A stretch of 64,000 nucleotides of DNA from Nocardioides yefusunii (GCF_004014875.1 NZ_CP034929.1:2728001-2792000), one strand, 5' to 3'. Shown: positions 52,075-61,594, counted from the stretch's first letter. Program-made: numbers and translations. The notes: generated by a model from the sequence alone, not told the origin.

Positions 52075-52974
52075 TCAGACCTCGCCGCGGGCCGGGGCCT
52101 CGGCGGTACCGGCGAAGAGGTGCTCGGCGATCGCGACGAACGCGTCGATCTCGAGCGTCTCACCGCGGACCTGCGGGTCGAGTCCGGCAGCGACGATCGC
52201 GGCCTCGGCGCGCTCGCCGTCACCGCCTGCCAGCGGCTTGAGCGTGGCGCGCAGCATCTTGCGGCGCTGCGCGAACGCGGCGTCGACGACGGCGAAGACC
52301 TGCTCACGGGTCGCGGTGGTGTCGGGGGCGGGACGCGAGGTCCAGGCCACGAGACCGGAGTCGACGTTGGGGGCGGGCCAGAAGATGTTGCGGCCGATCG
52401 CACCGGCGCGACGCACGTCGGCGTACCAGGCGGCCTTGATCGAGGGCACGCCGTAGACCTTCGAGCCCGGCTTGGCGGCCAGACGGTCCGCGACCTCGGA
52501 CTGCACCATGACGAGGCCACGCTCCAGCGACGGCAGCAGCGCCATCAGGTGCAGCAGCACCGGGACGGAGACGTTGTAGGGCAGGTTCGCGACCAGTGCG
52601 GTGGGCGGCGGGCCGGGGAGCTCGGTGACCTTGAGCGCGTCGGAGATCACCAGGGAGAAGTTGGCGGCCTGGTCGGGCGCGAACTCCGCGATGGTCTGCG
52701 GCAGGCGGGCAGCGAGGACCTCGTCGAGCTCGATCGCCACCATCGACTTCGCGACCTCGAGGATCGCCAGGGTCAGCGAACCGAGGCCGGGACCGACCTC
52801 GACGACGACGTCGTCACCGGTGATGTGGGACTCCCGCACGATGCGGCGCACCGTGTTGGGGTCGATGACGAAGTTCTGGCCCTTCTGCTTCGTGGGGCGC
52901 AGGTCGAGCTCGGCCGCGAGGGCGCGGACCTCCGCCGGACCGAGGAGACGGGGTGCGGAGGGAGCGTCAGACAT
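52075..52974 (-). CDS. ksgA: 16S rRNA (A1518/A1519) dimethyltransferase KsgA/RsmA
   Basis: A 299-residue SAM methyltransferase that dimethylates two adenines in helix 45 of 16S rRNA. It has [12 protein letters not shown], the SAM motif [14 protein letters not shown] and the [14 protein letters not shown] active-site motif IV (NLPY). ATG 52974 ([13 protein letters not shown]) is preferred to 53013. It sits between rpfB and ispE, an order conserved in actinobacteria. Confidence 0.96.
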   Translation of the reverse strand: MSDAPSAPRLLGPAEVRALAAELDLRPTKQKGQNFVIDPNTVRRIVRESHITGDDVVVEVGPGLGSLTLAILEVAKSMVAIELDEVLAARLPQTIAEFAPDQAANFSLVISDALKVTELPGPPPTALVANLPYNVSVPVLLHLMALLPSLERGLVMVQSEVADRLAAKPGSKVYGVPSIKAAWYADVRRAGAIGRNIFWPAPNVDSGLVAWTSRPAPDTTATREQVFAVVDAAFAQRRKMLRATLKPLAGGDGERAEAAIVAAGLDPQVRGETLEIDAFVAIAEHLFAGTAEAPARGEV

Positions 52975-53044
52975 GGGACCAAATGTAGTCAGCCCCGGAC
53001 GGGATATCCCCATCCGAGGCTGACGACGTGCTGTTCAGCTGGCC

Positions 53045-53104
53045 CAGCGCAGGCCGAGCTGAGGGTCAGCGCAGGCCGAGCTGAGGGTCAGCGCAGGCCG
53101 AGCT
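53045..53104 (-). repeat. 22-bp direct repeat triplicating the 3' end of rpfB
   Basis: Two full 22-bp units (53045-53066, 53067-53088) and a third partial unit (53089-53104). The third is the real end of the rpf gene, encoding KLGLR and the stop. The repeated units copy the last codons and stop into the downstream region, so each carries its own TGA. Confidence 0.9.
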
Positions 53105-54272
53105 TGGAGCTGCAGCTGGGCCACTGGCCCCAGCCGCCGCGGGCCTGGAGCATCTGGCCGCGCTTGATCTGCTCCTCGCGGGAGGCCTGGTGCGGGAGGC
53201 CGGAGCCGCCCACGGCACGCCACGACGAGGGGGAGAACTGCAGGCCGCCGTAGTAGCCGTTGCCGGTGTTGATCGACCAGTTCCCACCCGACTCACACTT
53301 GGCGAGCTGGTCCCAGACCGTGTTGCCCGACGCGTAGTTGGGTGCGGTGGGTGCGGCCGGGGCGGCCTTCGCGGGCTCGTCGGCCTCGACGACCTCGGGC
53401 TCCTTGGTGCCGACCTTGACCACGCGGGTCTGGGGCTTCTGGGTGACCTTGGAGGAGACCTCGGTGCGGGAGACGACCTTGCCGTTCTTGGTGCGGACCT
53501 CGTAGGTCACGTCGCGGGAGCCGTCGCGGCCCTCCTCGACGACCTTGGTCTCGCCCTTCTCCAGCGTGGCGGTCTTCTTCTCGACGACGTCGTGGGCGAT
53601 CTTCTGACCCTTGACGACGTCGGTGGTGACCTTGATGCGGGTCACGGTGATCGCGGTGCCGTCCTCGATCTCGGTGTCGAGTGCGGGCTTGACCTTGTCG
53701 GCGTCGGAGACCTTGACGTCGAGCTCGGCGAGGACCTCGGCGACGGTCAGCGCGGTGACCTCGTGCTTCTTGGCCTTCTTGTCGGCGACCTTGACCTTGA
53801 CGGTCTTGGGAGTCACGACGTCGATGTCCATGCCCTCGCGGCCCAGGGCTGCGGAGCGGGAGACGGAGAGGTCGGCGCCGTCGTAGCGACGTCCGAGCTG
53901 CTCGAGGGCTCCGCCGACCGAGGTGGCGGTGACCCAGTGGGTGGCCTGCTTGCCGTCGACGGTGAGGTCGAGGGGGCGCGCGAACGCGACGGTGATCGCG
54001 GTGCCGTCCTGGACGTCCTTGCCGAGTGCGGGGGCGACGACGTCGTTCTCGCCGACCTCGATGCCCTCGGAGGCGAGGATCTCGCCGACGGTTCCGCCCA
54101 GCGCGGTCAGGGTCTGCGTCTCACCGTCGAGGGTCAGCGTGACCGACTTCGAGAGGGACGCGTAGCCGACGGTGGTGCCGACGACTGCGACTGCGACGAC
54201 GCCGCCGAGGGCTGCGAGCAGCTTGCGGCTGTGCAGGGCGGCCTTGGTCTTCTGTGCGATGGAGGAGCGCAC
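53088..54272 (-). CDS. rpfB: Resuscitation-promoting factor RpfB (DUF348, G5 and transglycosylase domains)
   Basis: A 394-residue secreted or anchored muralytic enzyme. After a membrane segment (about 18-36) come three DUF348-type repeats (about 40-215, each with TLTALGG or VTALTVAEVL-type cores), then a G5 domain (about 215-300), a Pro/Ala linker, and the C-terminal Rpf domain (about 315-394). The latter has AKCESGGNWSINTGNGYYGG with the catalytic Glu and LQFSPSSWRAVGGSGLPHQA. It cleaves peptidoglycan and aids regrowth from dormancy. GTG 54272 has GGAG upstream; longer starts to 54395 are Arg-rich and unlikely. Order tatD-rpfB-ksgA-ispE matches M. tuberculosis. Confidence 0.95.
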   Translation of the reverse strand: MRSSIAQKTKAALHSRKLLAALGGVVAVAVVGTTVGYASLSKSVTLTLDGETQTLTALGGTVGEILASEGIEVGENDVVAPALGKDVQDGTAITVAFARPLDLTVDGKQATHWVTATSVGGALEQLGRRYDGADLSVSRSAALGREGMDIDVVTPKTVKVKVADKKAKKHEVTALTVAEVLAELDVKVSDADKVKPALDTEIEDGTAITVTRIKVTTDVVKGQKIAHDVVEKKTATLEKGETKVVEEGRDGSRDVTYEVRTKNGKVVSRTEVSSKVTQKPQTRVVKVGTKEPEVVEADEPAKAAPAAPTAPNYASGNTVWDQLAKCESGGNWSINTGNGYYGGLQFSPSSWRAVGGSGLPHQASREEQIKRGQMLQARGGWGQWPSCSSKLGLR

Positions 54273-54591
54273 GATTCTCCGAACGTTGTTCTTTCCGGTT
54301 CTCAGGTCCGACGCATGGTGTGCTCGCCTCCGGGTCCTCCGGGGGGAAGTAGGCCTGCACGGCCCTGCGCTGGCGAGGCCCGGGGGCCACGTCATGCACA
54401 GGTGCGTCGGTCGGGGTGGTGATTCCTGATCCCGGCCGTCAAGTCGTCCACGGTAACCAAAACGGGGTAGGCCCCCAATTCAGTGACCACGGTGTGACCG
54501 GCACCCCATCGCTGGAGCGCCGTCGTCGAGGCTAGCGGACCAGACCAGCGACGAACAGGGGTTGGCCGTGGATGAAAGCCCCGGCCTCACC
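54273..54591 (-). other. rpfB 5' leader and promoter region
   Basis: Between rpfB and tatD. On the minus strand a GTTTTGGTTACC motif around 54450-54463 and a GGTCAC near 54484-54489 are visible; GGTTACC/GGTCAC-type repeats occur in promoters of actinobacterial rpf genes bound by MtrA. The remaining leader of about 170 bases is GC-rich. I did not recognise a c-di-AMP riboswitch. Confidence 0.4.
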
Positions 54592-55533
54592 TCAGGACGA
54601 CGCGGATCCAGCACCCCAGGTGCCACCGAACGCGGCCTCGGTGTTGGCGTCGACGGCCGCACAGAGCTCGCCCAGGTCGTCGCCCCGGGTCTCGGCCATC
54701 ACCCGCATCGTCACCGGCACCAGGTAGGACGCGTTGGGGCGTCCGCGGTACGGGTGCGGGGTCAGGAACGGGGCGTCGGTCTCCACCAGGATGCGGTCCT
54801 GCGGCGTGATCGCGAGGGCGTCGCGCAGGTGCTGGGCGTTCTTGAACGTCACCGTTCCGGCGAACGAGAGCCAGGCGCCACGGTCCAGGCACGCCTTCGC
54901 GAACTCGACGTCACCGGAGAAGCAGTGCATCACCCAGCGCTCGGGCACGCCCTCGGAGTCCAGGACCCGCAGGACGTCGTCGTGGGCGTCGCGGTCGTGG
55001 ATCACCAAGGTCTTGTCGAGCCGCTTGGCCATCTCGATGTGGCGCCGGAAGGAGTACTCCTGCGCCGCGAGGCCGTCGGCGTCAGTGCGGAAGAAGTCGA
55101 GACCGGTCTCACCGACCGCGCGGACCTTGTCGTGGGCCGACGCGAGTTGCTCGATCTCGGCCAGCGCCTCCTCCAACTTCCCCTCGGCCGCCAGACGCGG
55201 CGCCTCGTTGGGGTGCAGGGCGACACCGGCGACGATCGCGTCGTACTGCCGGGCTGCTTCGACCGACCAGCGGGCGGCGGGGAGGTCGCAACCGATCTGC
55301 ACGATCCGGGGCACGCCCACCGAGGCGGCCTCGGCGAGCGCGGTGTCGGTCGCCATCCAGTCGCCGTCGGCGATCTCGAGGTGACAGTGGTTGTCGACGA
55401 CCGGATGCGGCAGCGGCTCGGGAGCCGGGGGACGCTCACGGTCGCGCTTCGAACCGGACTTCTCCTCGGTCGCGGCACGCATCCGCAGCGGTTCGGCGCT
55501 GGGGTCGGGAACGGAGGTCGGGTCAGCACACAC
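54592..55533 (-). CDS. tatD: TatD-family metal-dependent hydrolase
   Basis: A 313-residue TIM-barrel metal-dependent deoxyribonuclease/hydrolase. It has the metal-binding VDNHCHLEI near residue 46, a conserved Glu in VGETGLDFFR, His in LVIHDRDAHDD and HCFSG, and a catalytic Asp in LVETDAPFLTPHPYRG. The N-terminal about 45 residues are a charged extension. The start is GTG 55533 with GAAGGA upstream. It follows rsmI by 12 bases on the same strand, and rpfB comes next. Confidence 0.93.
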   Translation of the reverse strand: MCADPTSVPDPSAEPLRMRAATEEKSGSKRDRERPPAPEPLPHPVVDNHCHLEIADGDWMATDTALAEAASVGVPRIVQIGCDLPAARWSVEAARQYDAIVAGVALHPNEAPRLAAEGKLEEALAEIEQLASAHDKVRAVGETGLDFFRTDADGLAAQEYSFRRHIEMAKRLDKTLVIHDRDAHDDVLRVLDSEGVPERWVMHCFSGDVEFAKACLDRGAWLSFAGTVTFKNAQHLRDALAITPQDRILVETDAPFLTPHPYRGRPNASYLVPVTMRVMAETRGDDLGELCAAVDANTEAAFGGTWGAGSASS

Positions 55534-55545
55534 GGCGGGAGTCCT

Positions 55546-56448
55546 TCACTTCTTCACGTGGACGAGGTCGTAGACCTCACGCTTCGGCACCCCGGCCGCC
55601 TTCGCGACCGCGGCGATGGCGTCCTTCTTGCTGACGCCCTCGGCCTCCATCCCGGCCACTGCAGCGGTCAACGCCTCCGGAGTGTTCTCGATCGCCGCGC
55701 TGGGGTCGGCGCCCTGGACGACGATCGTGATCTCGCCACGTACCTCGCCGGCCGCCCACTCGGCGAGCTCGCGCAGGCCACCGCGGATGACCTCTTCGTA
55801 GGTCTTGGTGAGTTCACGGCACACGGCGGCAGGACGGTCGTCACCGAGGGCGTCAGCCATCGCGGTCAGGACGGCCTCGGTGCGGTGCGGGGCCTCGAAG
55901 AAGACCATCGAGCGTTCTTCCTTCGCCAGCGACTCCAGACGACGGGAACGCTCGCCCGCCTTGCGCGGCAGGAAGCCCTCGAAGCAGAACCGGTCCACGG
56001 GCAGGCCCGAGACGGCCAGGGCGGTGAGGACGGCGGACGGGCCGGGGACGGCGGTGACCTTGATGTCGTGCTCGACCGCCGCAGCGACGAGGCGGTACCC
56101 GGGGTCGGAGACGCTGGGCATGCCGGCGTCGGTGACCAGGACGACGCGTTCGCCGTTGAGCAGGAACTCGAGCAGCTGCGGGGTGCGGCCCGACTCGTTG
56201 CCCTCGAAGTAGGAGTAGACGCGGGCGGAGGTGGTGACGCCGAGGTCGTTCAGGAGGCGCTTGAAACGACGGGTGTCCTCGGCGGCGATCACGTCGGCGC
56301 CGGCAAGTTCGGTGGCCAGGCGCGGGGGGGCGTCCTCGGGACGCCCGATCGGGGTGCCTGCCAGCACCAGCACGCCGGCACCACCCTCCCGCTTCTGGCC
56401 GCTGGACTCGCTGCGGTCGGACGGGCGAACGGTACCTGCGTCAGTCAT
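55546..56448 (-). CDS. rsmI: 16S rRNA (cytidine-1402-2'-O)-methyltransferase
   Basis: A 300-residue SAM-dependent methyltransferase of the tetrapyrrole-methylase fold. It has VLAGTPIGRPEDAP, AEDTRRFKRLL, LVTDAGMPSVSDPGYRLV and VPGPSAVLTALAVSGLP. The C-terminal helical part ends in GVPKREVYDLVHV. It methylates C1402 in 16S rRNA helix 44. ATG 56448 is used; ATG 56457 is three codons upstream. It is divergent from pmt and co-directional with tatD, as in M. tuberculosis Rv1003/Rv1002c. Confidence 0.95.
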   Translation of the reverse strand: MTDAGTVRPSDRSESSGQKREGGAGVLVLAGTPIGRPEDAPPRLATELAGADVIAAEDTRRFKRLLNDLGVTTSARVYSYFEGNESGRTPQLLEFLLNGERVVLVTDAGMPSVSDPGYRLVAAAVEHDIKVTAVPGPSAVLTALAVSGLPVDRFCFEGFLPRKAGERSRRLESLAKEERSMVFFEAPHRTEAVLTAMADALGDDRPAAVCRELTKTYEEVIRGGLRELAEWAAGEVRGEITIVVQGADPSAAIENTPEALTAAVAGMEAEGVSKKDAIAAVAKAAGVPKREVYDLVHVKK

Positions 56449-56487
56449 GGTCCCCATCCTGCCCCGTGATGGCTACAGTTGCCGATC

Positions 56488-58167
56488 GTGACCCCCGAGC
56501 CGACCGCTCCGACGGTGCCCCCTGCCACTTCCCCGGAGCCGCTCGCGGCCGCGGGAGCCTCGTCGACGACGCTCCGCCAGCGGATCGACGACTTCACCAC
56601 TCGCCCCGGCGTCCCGTGGGCGGGAGCACTGCTGCTCGCGGTCGTGGCGTTCCTCGTGCGACTGGTCCGGATCGGTGAGCCGCACTCGTTCGCGTTCGAC
56701 GAGACGTACTACGCCAAGCACGGTCTCTCGCTGCTCCAGCACGGCTACGTCCTGCACTCCCCCGACGGCGCGGACGCGCAGATCCTGTCCGGTGTCACCA
56801 CCGGTTCCGGGGTCTGGGACGACTACCCCGAGATGATCGCCCACCCCGAGGTCGGCAAGTGGCTGATCGCGGCGGGCGAGTGGATCGGCGGGATGGACCC
56901 CACCGGGTGGCGTCTGGCGTCGGGGGCGATCGGCGCGCTGATGGTGTTGCTGATGTGCCGTTTCGCCACCCGCATCACCGGTTCGGTGCTGCTCGGCTGG
57001 ATCGCCGGTCTGGTGCTCTCCCTCGACGGCCTGCACCTGGTGCTGTCACGGCTCGCCCTGCTCGACATCTTCCTCGCGTTCTTCCTGCTCGGCGGCGTGC
57101 ACTCGTTGGTCGCGGACCGGCAGTGGCTGCGTCGGCGGATGGACGCTGACGTCGATCCACGGACCCGAGGTGGTGCCGCGTCCTGGGGACCGCGTCTGTT
57201 CTGGCGCCCGTGGCTGCTCGTGGCCGGCGTCTGGTTCGGCCTGGCGGTCGGCACGAAGTGGACCGCGCTGTACCCGTTGGCCCTGTTCGGTGTCTGGATC
57301 TGGTTCGCCGCTGCGGTGGAGCGTCACCGTCGCGGCACCCGGTTCGCGGTGGGGCGCTCTGCGATCACCGACGGCCCGGTCGCGTTCCTGTCCCTGGTGG
57401 GTGTCGCCTTCGTCGTCTACCTGGTCTCCTGGACCGGCTGGCTGGTGCACGCCGAGGAGTACGAGGAGACGCTCTCCAACACCCAGTACTCGACGTTCGA
57501 CGGCCGGGCCCAGTGGAGCACCGCGACCGAACCTGATGCCGACGGCCTCGGCGAGGTCGTGCAGTCGTTGAAGTCGCTGGCGTACTACCACCGCGACGTC
57601 TACACGTTCCACACCCAGTTCCTCAACGACTCCACCCACGACTACGCCTCCTCCCCGATCGGCTGGCCGCTGATCAACCGTCCGGTCGGCGTGGACGCCC
57701 AGCTCGACATCCAGCCCGGCGACCAGGGCTGCGAGGCCGCGGAGGGCTCCACCTGCATGCGTCAGGTGTTGCTGCTCGGCAACCCGGTGATCTGGTGGGG
57801 CGGTTCGCTGGCGGTGCTGGCGTGCCTGGTGCTGTGGATCGCACGTCGTGACTGGCGCTTCGGGGTACCAGTGCTGGGCGTCGCGGCGACGTGGCTGCCG
57901 TGGCTCCAGTACGAGGCCCGCACGATCTTCTACTTCTACTCGATCGCGTTCCTGCCGTTCATGGTGCTGGCCCTGGTGCTCTGCCTGGGCGCGGCGATCG
58001 GGCCGAAGCGCGGCCCCTCGACCCGACGCACCGTCTCGGCCGTCGTGGCGGGACTGTTCCTCATCGTCGCGATCGCGCTGTTCGCGTTCTTCTGGCCGAT
58101 CTGGACCGACCAGCTCATCACCTACGACGAGTGGTCGAGCCGGATGTGGCTCAAGGACTGGATCTGA
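56488..58167 (+). CDS. pmt: Dolichyl-phosphate-mannose (polyprenyl) protein O-mannosyltransferase
   Basis: A 559-residue GT39-family integral membrane enzyme that moves mannose from a polyprenyl-phosphate donor onto secreted proteins. The catalytic acidic motif is FAFDETYYAKH in the first extracytoplasmic loop, with HPEVGKWLIAAGEW next. About ten or eleven membrane helices follow, with LLFFYFYSIAFLPFM-like helices near the end. GTG 56488 is used; TTG 56479 is three codons earlier. TACAGT at 56474-56479 may be a -10 for a nearly leaderless transcript. It is divergent from rsmI. Confidence 0.93.
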   Translation: MTPEPTAPTVPPATSPEPLAAAGASSTTLRQRIDDFTTRPGVPWAGALLLAVVAFLVRLVRIGEPHSFAFDETYYAKHGLSLLQHGYVLHSPDGADAQILSGVTTGSGVWDDYPEMIAHPEVGKWLIAAGEWIGGMDPTGWRLASGAIGALMVLLMCRFATRITGSVLLGWIAGLVLSLDGLHLVLSRLALLDIFLAFFLLGGVHSLVADRQWLRRRMDADVDPRTRGGAASWGPRLFWRPWLLVAGVWFGLAVGTKWTALYPLALFGVWIWFAAAVERHRRGTRFAVGRSAITDGPVAFLSLVGVAFVVYLVSWTGWLVHAEEYEETLSNTQYSTFDGRAQWSTATEPDADGLGEVVQSLKSLAYYHRDVYTFHTQFLNDSTHDYASSPIGWPLINRPVGVDAQLDIQPGDQGCEAAEGSTCMRQVLLLGNPVIWWGGSLAVLACLVLWIARRDWRFGVPVLGVAATWLPWLQYEARTIFYFYSIAFLPFMVLALVLCLGAAIGPKRGPSTRRTVSAVVAGLFLIVAIALFAFFWPIWTDQLITYDEWSSRMWLKDWI

Positions 58168-58963
58168 TCGATCCATCGCGCGCTGCCCTGATCAGTCCGG
58201 TGACGATCAGGGCCTGCGCGGCCAGGTAGGTGGCCATCACCGCGACGCCGTGCAGCGGCATCGTGACGTCCCCGACCCTCAGGCCGATCAGGGAGTCGGA
58301 GACGACGAAGAGCGCCGCACCAATGCCCACCGCGAGCGAGACCCGCGCGGCCAGCCAGGCCATCGCCACCAGCAGGGTGCCGTAGAGCAGGGCCGGCACC
58401 ACGAACGTCACCGGAACGTCCCCTGCCAGCGCGAACACGACCAGGCCACCCCACCAGGCCAGGTAGGGGACGACCAGCCAGCGGGGCCGCTGCGTGGAGC
58501 GGCCCCGGGCCGCCTGCAGGAACGTGACGACGTACGCGACGTGGGCGACGGCGAAGAAGCCCATGCCGGCCAGGAGCAGCGGCTCACTGGTGAGCACCAC
58601 GTCGCCGAGCCAGCTGAAGGCGAGCGCCGCGGCGGCCCACCTCCACCAGCCCGGGAGCGCACCGGTGATCCGGGCGCCGTGGCGCAGGCCCGCGTCGAGG
58701 ACGAGCCACAGGGCCGGCAGCAACACCAGCTTGGACAGTTCGGCGACGTCGTCGGCCACTGCGATGCCCTGCCACGCCGCGTACTGGGCCAGCAGATGGA
58801 TGCTCGCTGCGACGAAGAAGGGCCACGTCACCGGGCTGGGCAGCCCTGCGAGGTTCGGCACCCGCGGCGACCGCGGCGCGGGTGCGTCGGCGGTAGCGCG
58901 ACCCCCGTTCCGCACGACGGAGACGTTCGTGGTCGCTCGCAGCAGCACGTCGTGGTGTCCCAT
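58151..58963 (-). CDS. Lysoplasmalogenase (YhhN) family membrane protein
   Basis: A 270-residue protein with eight predicted membrane helices and YhhN family motifs: WPFFVAASIHLLAQYAAW, AFSWLGDVVLT, GMGFFAVAHVAYVV and ALFVVSDSLIGL. Characterised relatives (TMEM86, some bacterial YhhN) hydrolyse the vinyl-ether bond of lysoplasmalogens; activity here is inference. The N-terminal about 40 residues are an unrelated basic tail. Its 3' end overlaps the convergent pmt gene by 17 bases. Confidence 0.8.
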   Translation of the reverse strand: MGHHDVLLRATTNVSVVRNGGRATADAPAPRSPRVPNLAGLPSPVTWPFFVAASIHLLAQYAAWQGIAVADDVAELSKLVLLPALWLVLDAGLRHGARITGALPGWWRWAAAALAFSWLGDVVLTSEPLLLAGMGFFAVAHVAYVVTFLQAARGRSTQRPRWLVVPYLAWWGGLVVFALAGDVPVTFVVPALLYGTLLVAMAWLAARVSLAVGIGAALFVVSDSLIGLRVGDVTMPLHGVAVMATYLAAQALIVTGLIRAARDGSIRSSP

Positions 58964-59060
58964 GACGGTCCAGTGCCCCGCGAACGGGGGGGTCCTAACC
59001 CCGACTCGCGAGAGTTCCCTCGAACTGGGGGCGTTCTCTCCCGCGCTGCCCTGGCCGGGA

Positions 59061-59639
59061 TCAGTCGCGGAGCGAGTCGAAGAAGGGCCCGAGCAGGCTC
59101 TCGACGTGCCGCATCACCGTCGGGGCGTCCTTGCCGTCCTCGATCTGCTTGGAGGCGGTCCACACCACCGACTGCACCATCTCGGCCAGCTCGTGGCTGC
59201 CGCCGAGGGTCTCGATCATGGGACGCACGACGGTGTCGTGGAGCTCCTTGCCAGCCGTGGTGACCCGGTCCCGGGCGTGCAGGGAGAGACCGCTGACGAC
59301 GGCGTGCTCGCCCTCGGCGACGAGTTCGAGACTGACCCGGCAGTACGCACGGGCCTTCTCACCATTGCCCGCGACGGTGTTCATGGCGTCGTGCAGGCGG
59401 GCCTGCCACTGCGGGAAGACATCGGCGATGACGGCGTCCATCAGCTCCTCGCGCGAGGCGAAGTACTGGTAGAGGCTGGTGCGGGCCAGCCCGGTGCGAC
59501 GCCCCACGTCGGCGAGGCTGGGCGCCTTGCCGCCCGGGTCCCGGCTGGCCTCGGCCAACAGGTCCCGGGCGGCGTCGAGGATCGCGCGCCGTTGGAGCTC
59601 GCGGTGTTCGGCGAGCGTGTCGGCGGTGATCCTGGGCAT
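59061..59639 (-). CDS. TetR-family transcriptional regulator of the adjacent ABC exporter
   Basis: A 192-residue repressor. The HTH is ILDAARDLLAEASRDPGG, LADVGRRTGLARTSLYQYFAS and REELMDAVI. The effector domain is all-helical. The start at 59639 lies 34 bases after the ATPase stop. It is the last gene of a permease-ATPase-TetR set on the minus strand, so it probably controls those genes. Confidence 0.87.
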   Translation of the reverse strand: MPRITADTLAEHRELQRRAILDAARDLLAEASRDPGGKAPSLADVGRRTGLARTSLYQYFASREELMDAVIADVFPQWQARLHDAMNTVAGNGEKARAYCRVSLELVAEGEHAVVSGLSLHARDRVTTAGKELHDTVVRPMIETLGGSHELAEMVQSVVWTASKQIEDGKDAPTVMRHVESLLGPFFDSLRD

Positions 59640-59673
59640 CTGTGTCTTCTCCTGCGGGGGTGAGGGTGCGGGG

Positions 59674-60339
59674 TCAGCGGCGGGTGAGCTTGCCGTCGAC
59701 CATCTCGTACACCGCGTCGCAGTGACCGATGACGTCGTGGTCGTGGGTCACCATGATCGAGGCGACACCGTGTGCCTTGGTCTCGTCGGCGATCAGCTTC
59801 ACGACCTCCTGGCTGCGGGCTCGGTCGAGCGCAGCGGTGGGCTCGTCGACCAGCAGCACCTGCGGACGGACCATCAGTGCGCGGGCGATGCCGACGCGCT
59901 GACGCTCACCGCCGGAGAGCTGGTGGGGACGCTTGTCGGCCTTGTGCGCCATGCCCACCTGCTCGAGCAGCTCGAGCGGGTCACGAGTGTCGGTGAACTT
60001 CCCGAACGTCGTCGGCAGCTTGAGCTGGTCCACCGAGGTGAGGGCCGGCACCAGGTTGGAGGACTGGAAGACGAAGCCGATGTTCTCGCGACGCAGCTTC
60101 GAGAGCTCCTTGGCCTTGAGCCCCACGAGCTCGGTGTCGCCGATCCGCACCGATCCCGAGGTGGGGGTGGTGAGTCCACCGGCGACGGCCAGCAGCGACG
60201 ACTTGCCCGAGCCCGACGGGCCCAGGATGGCGACGAACTCGCCCGGCGCCACCGTCAGGGAGACGTGGTCGAGAGCGGTGACGGTGTCCTCGCCGTCGCC
60301 GTGGACGAGGGTGACGTCGGTGATCTTGAGTCCGGTCAT
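59674..60339 (-). CDS. MacB/LolD-type ABC transporter ATP-binding protein
   Basis: A 221-residue ATPase. Walker A is [11 protein letters not shown], the signature is LSGGERQRVGIARAL, and Walker B is [18 protein letters not shown] with VTHDHDV. This class pairs with FtsX-like permeases in MacB-type mechanotransmission exporters or lipoprotein-release systems. The ATG overlaps the permease stop by four bases, so the two proteins are made together. Confidence 0.93.
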   Translation of the reverse strand: MTGLKITDVTLVHGDGEDTVTALDHVSLTVAPGEFVAILGPSGSGKSSLLAVAGGLTTPTSGSVRIGDTELVGLKAKELSKLRRENIGFVFQSSNLVPALTSVDQLKLPTTFGKFTDTRDPLELLEQVGMAHKADKRPHQLSGGERQRVGIARALMVRPQVLLVDEPTAALDRARSQEVVKLIADETKAHGVASIMVTHDHDVIGHCDAVYEMVDGKLTRR

Positions 60340-61469
60340 CGGGCTGCTCCCAGTGCAGTGAGGGGGTCGACCTTGGCGATGCGGACGATCGCGACCGCAG
60401 CACCGATCAGACCCAGGACGATGAGCAGGACGGCAGCCAGGACGATCGGTCCGGCGGCCAGCGCGAACGGCATCGCGGTGCCCTGCAGGCCGGCGCCGGC
60501 GGCGACACCGAGGCCGATGCCCAGACCGACGGAACCGAGCAGGAGCAGGAACGCCTGACCCAGACCGTCACGCAGCAGGTAGCCGGTGGAGGCGCCCATG
60601 GCACGCATGACGGCGATCTCGGGCTTGCGCTGGATGGTGAGCACCGTGAAGAAGGCGCCCGCGACCATGGCGCAGATGGCGTAGAGGAAGACCTGGATCA
60701 TCTGCAGCGTCATGGTCTCGGCGGTGTACCCGGGCGAGGCGCCGTAGGCAGCCTTCTGGGTCATCGTGGTGGTGTCAGCGGCCTTGTCGCCGGCTTCGAG
60801 CTGGTCGGCGGACGGGGTGCCGTCGTACTGCACGGCGATCGAGGTGACCTGGTCGACCTTGACGGCCGGGAGCTCCTCGCCCTCGCCGATGCCGGCGTTG
60901 GCGCGCTGCCAGGTGCCGAGGTCGACGTAGGCCATGTCGACGTGTCCGAAGGTGTGCTGGCCGTCGAGGAATCCGACGACGGTGAGCGCGATCTCGGAAC
61001 CCTCGAGGGTGACGACGTCACCCAGGGAGACGCCGTCCTCCTTGGCGTGGGCGGAGACCACGATGCCCTCAGGCGAGGAGATGCGCTCGCCCTCGGCAGC
61101 CTCGGGGTCGACGAACGAACCGGGCTCGACGCCGATCAGGGCGAGGTCGACCTGGGTGCCGTCCTGGTTGGCGCCGTTGACGAGTGCGAGACCGAACGGA
61201 GCGGCGTCGACGACGCCGTCCTGGGCCGCCCAGGTCTCGGCCGTCTCGACGGGGACGGAGGAACGGGTGAACGCCGAGTCCTTCTGGACGTCCTTCTCGA
61301 AGGCGAAGGCACTGGCGGGAGAAGCTTGGAGCCCGGAGACACCGTCCTTGACGAGACCCTGGGACAGGCCGCTGAGCAGCACCATCAGGATCGCGATGAG
61401 GACGATGACTGCGCCCATGAGCCCGAAACGGGCCCGGGCGAAGCGGAGCTCGCGGAGTGCGAGGAACAT
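60336..61469 (-). CDS. FtsX-like ABC transporter permease
   Basis: A 377-residue permease with the FtsX/MacB fold: one N-terminal membrane helix (about 17-38), an extracytoplasmic MacB-type core domain (about 40-240) and three C-terminal helices (about 255-375). AVMRAMGASTGYLLRDGLG is the conserved coupling helix motif. It lacks MacA-like partners nearby. The gene is first in its operon, with a 13-bp inverted repeat 28-63 bases upstream. Substrate unknown; antimicrobial peptide or lipoprotein handling is possible. Confidence 0.92.
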   Translation of the reverse strand: MFLALRELRFARARFGLMGAVIVLIAILMVLLSGLSQGLVKDGVSGLQASPASAFAFEKDVQKDSAFTRSSVPVETAETWAAQDGVVDAAPFGLALVNGANQDGTQVDLALIGVEPGSFVDPEAAEGERISSPEGIVVSAHAKEDGVSLGDVVTLEGSEIALTVVGFLDGQHTFGHVDMAYVDLGTWQRANAGIGEGEELPAVKVDQVTSIAVQYDGTPSADQLEAGDKAADTTTMTQKAAYGASPGYTAETMTLQMIQVFLYAICAMVAGAFFTVLTIQRKPEIAVMRAMGASTGYLLRDGLGQAFLLLLGSVGLGIGLGVAAGAGLQGTAMPFALAAGPIVLAAVLLIVLGLIGAAVAIVRIAKVDPLTALGAAR

Positions 61470-61496
61470 CGATCCACCTAGCTGTTGAGTGTGTGA

Positions 61497-61532
61497 CGAC
61501 GGGGTGTCGACAAGTTTAGCGACACCCCGTCG
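61497..61532 (-). promoter_or_regulatory. Inverted repeat upstream of the FtsX operon
   Basis: Perfect 13-bp arms CGACGGGGTGTCG/CGACACCCCGTCG (61497-61509 with 61520-61532) with a 10-base loop. The core TGTCG...CGACA with TTTAG in the loop resembles TetR-family operators before FtsX-type exporters. It could instead end the upstream MFS-USP transcript, but has no T-run. Confidence 0.55.
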
Positions 61533-61594
61533 GGAAACACGTCATGCGCGACGCAACCGTGACCTCTGGTCCAGTCAACCGGCCGCGCAGTGGC

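Noticed and set aside
54273..54480. c-di-AMP (ydaO) riboswitch in the rpfB leader
   Set aside because: Leader length fits, but the conserved ydaO core sequences were not recognisable on the minus strand. A covariance-model search would settle it.
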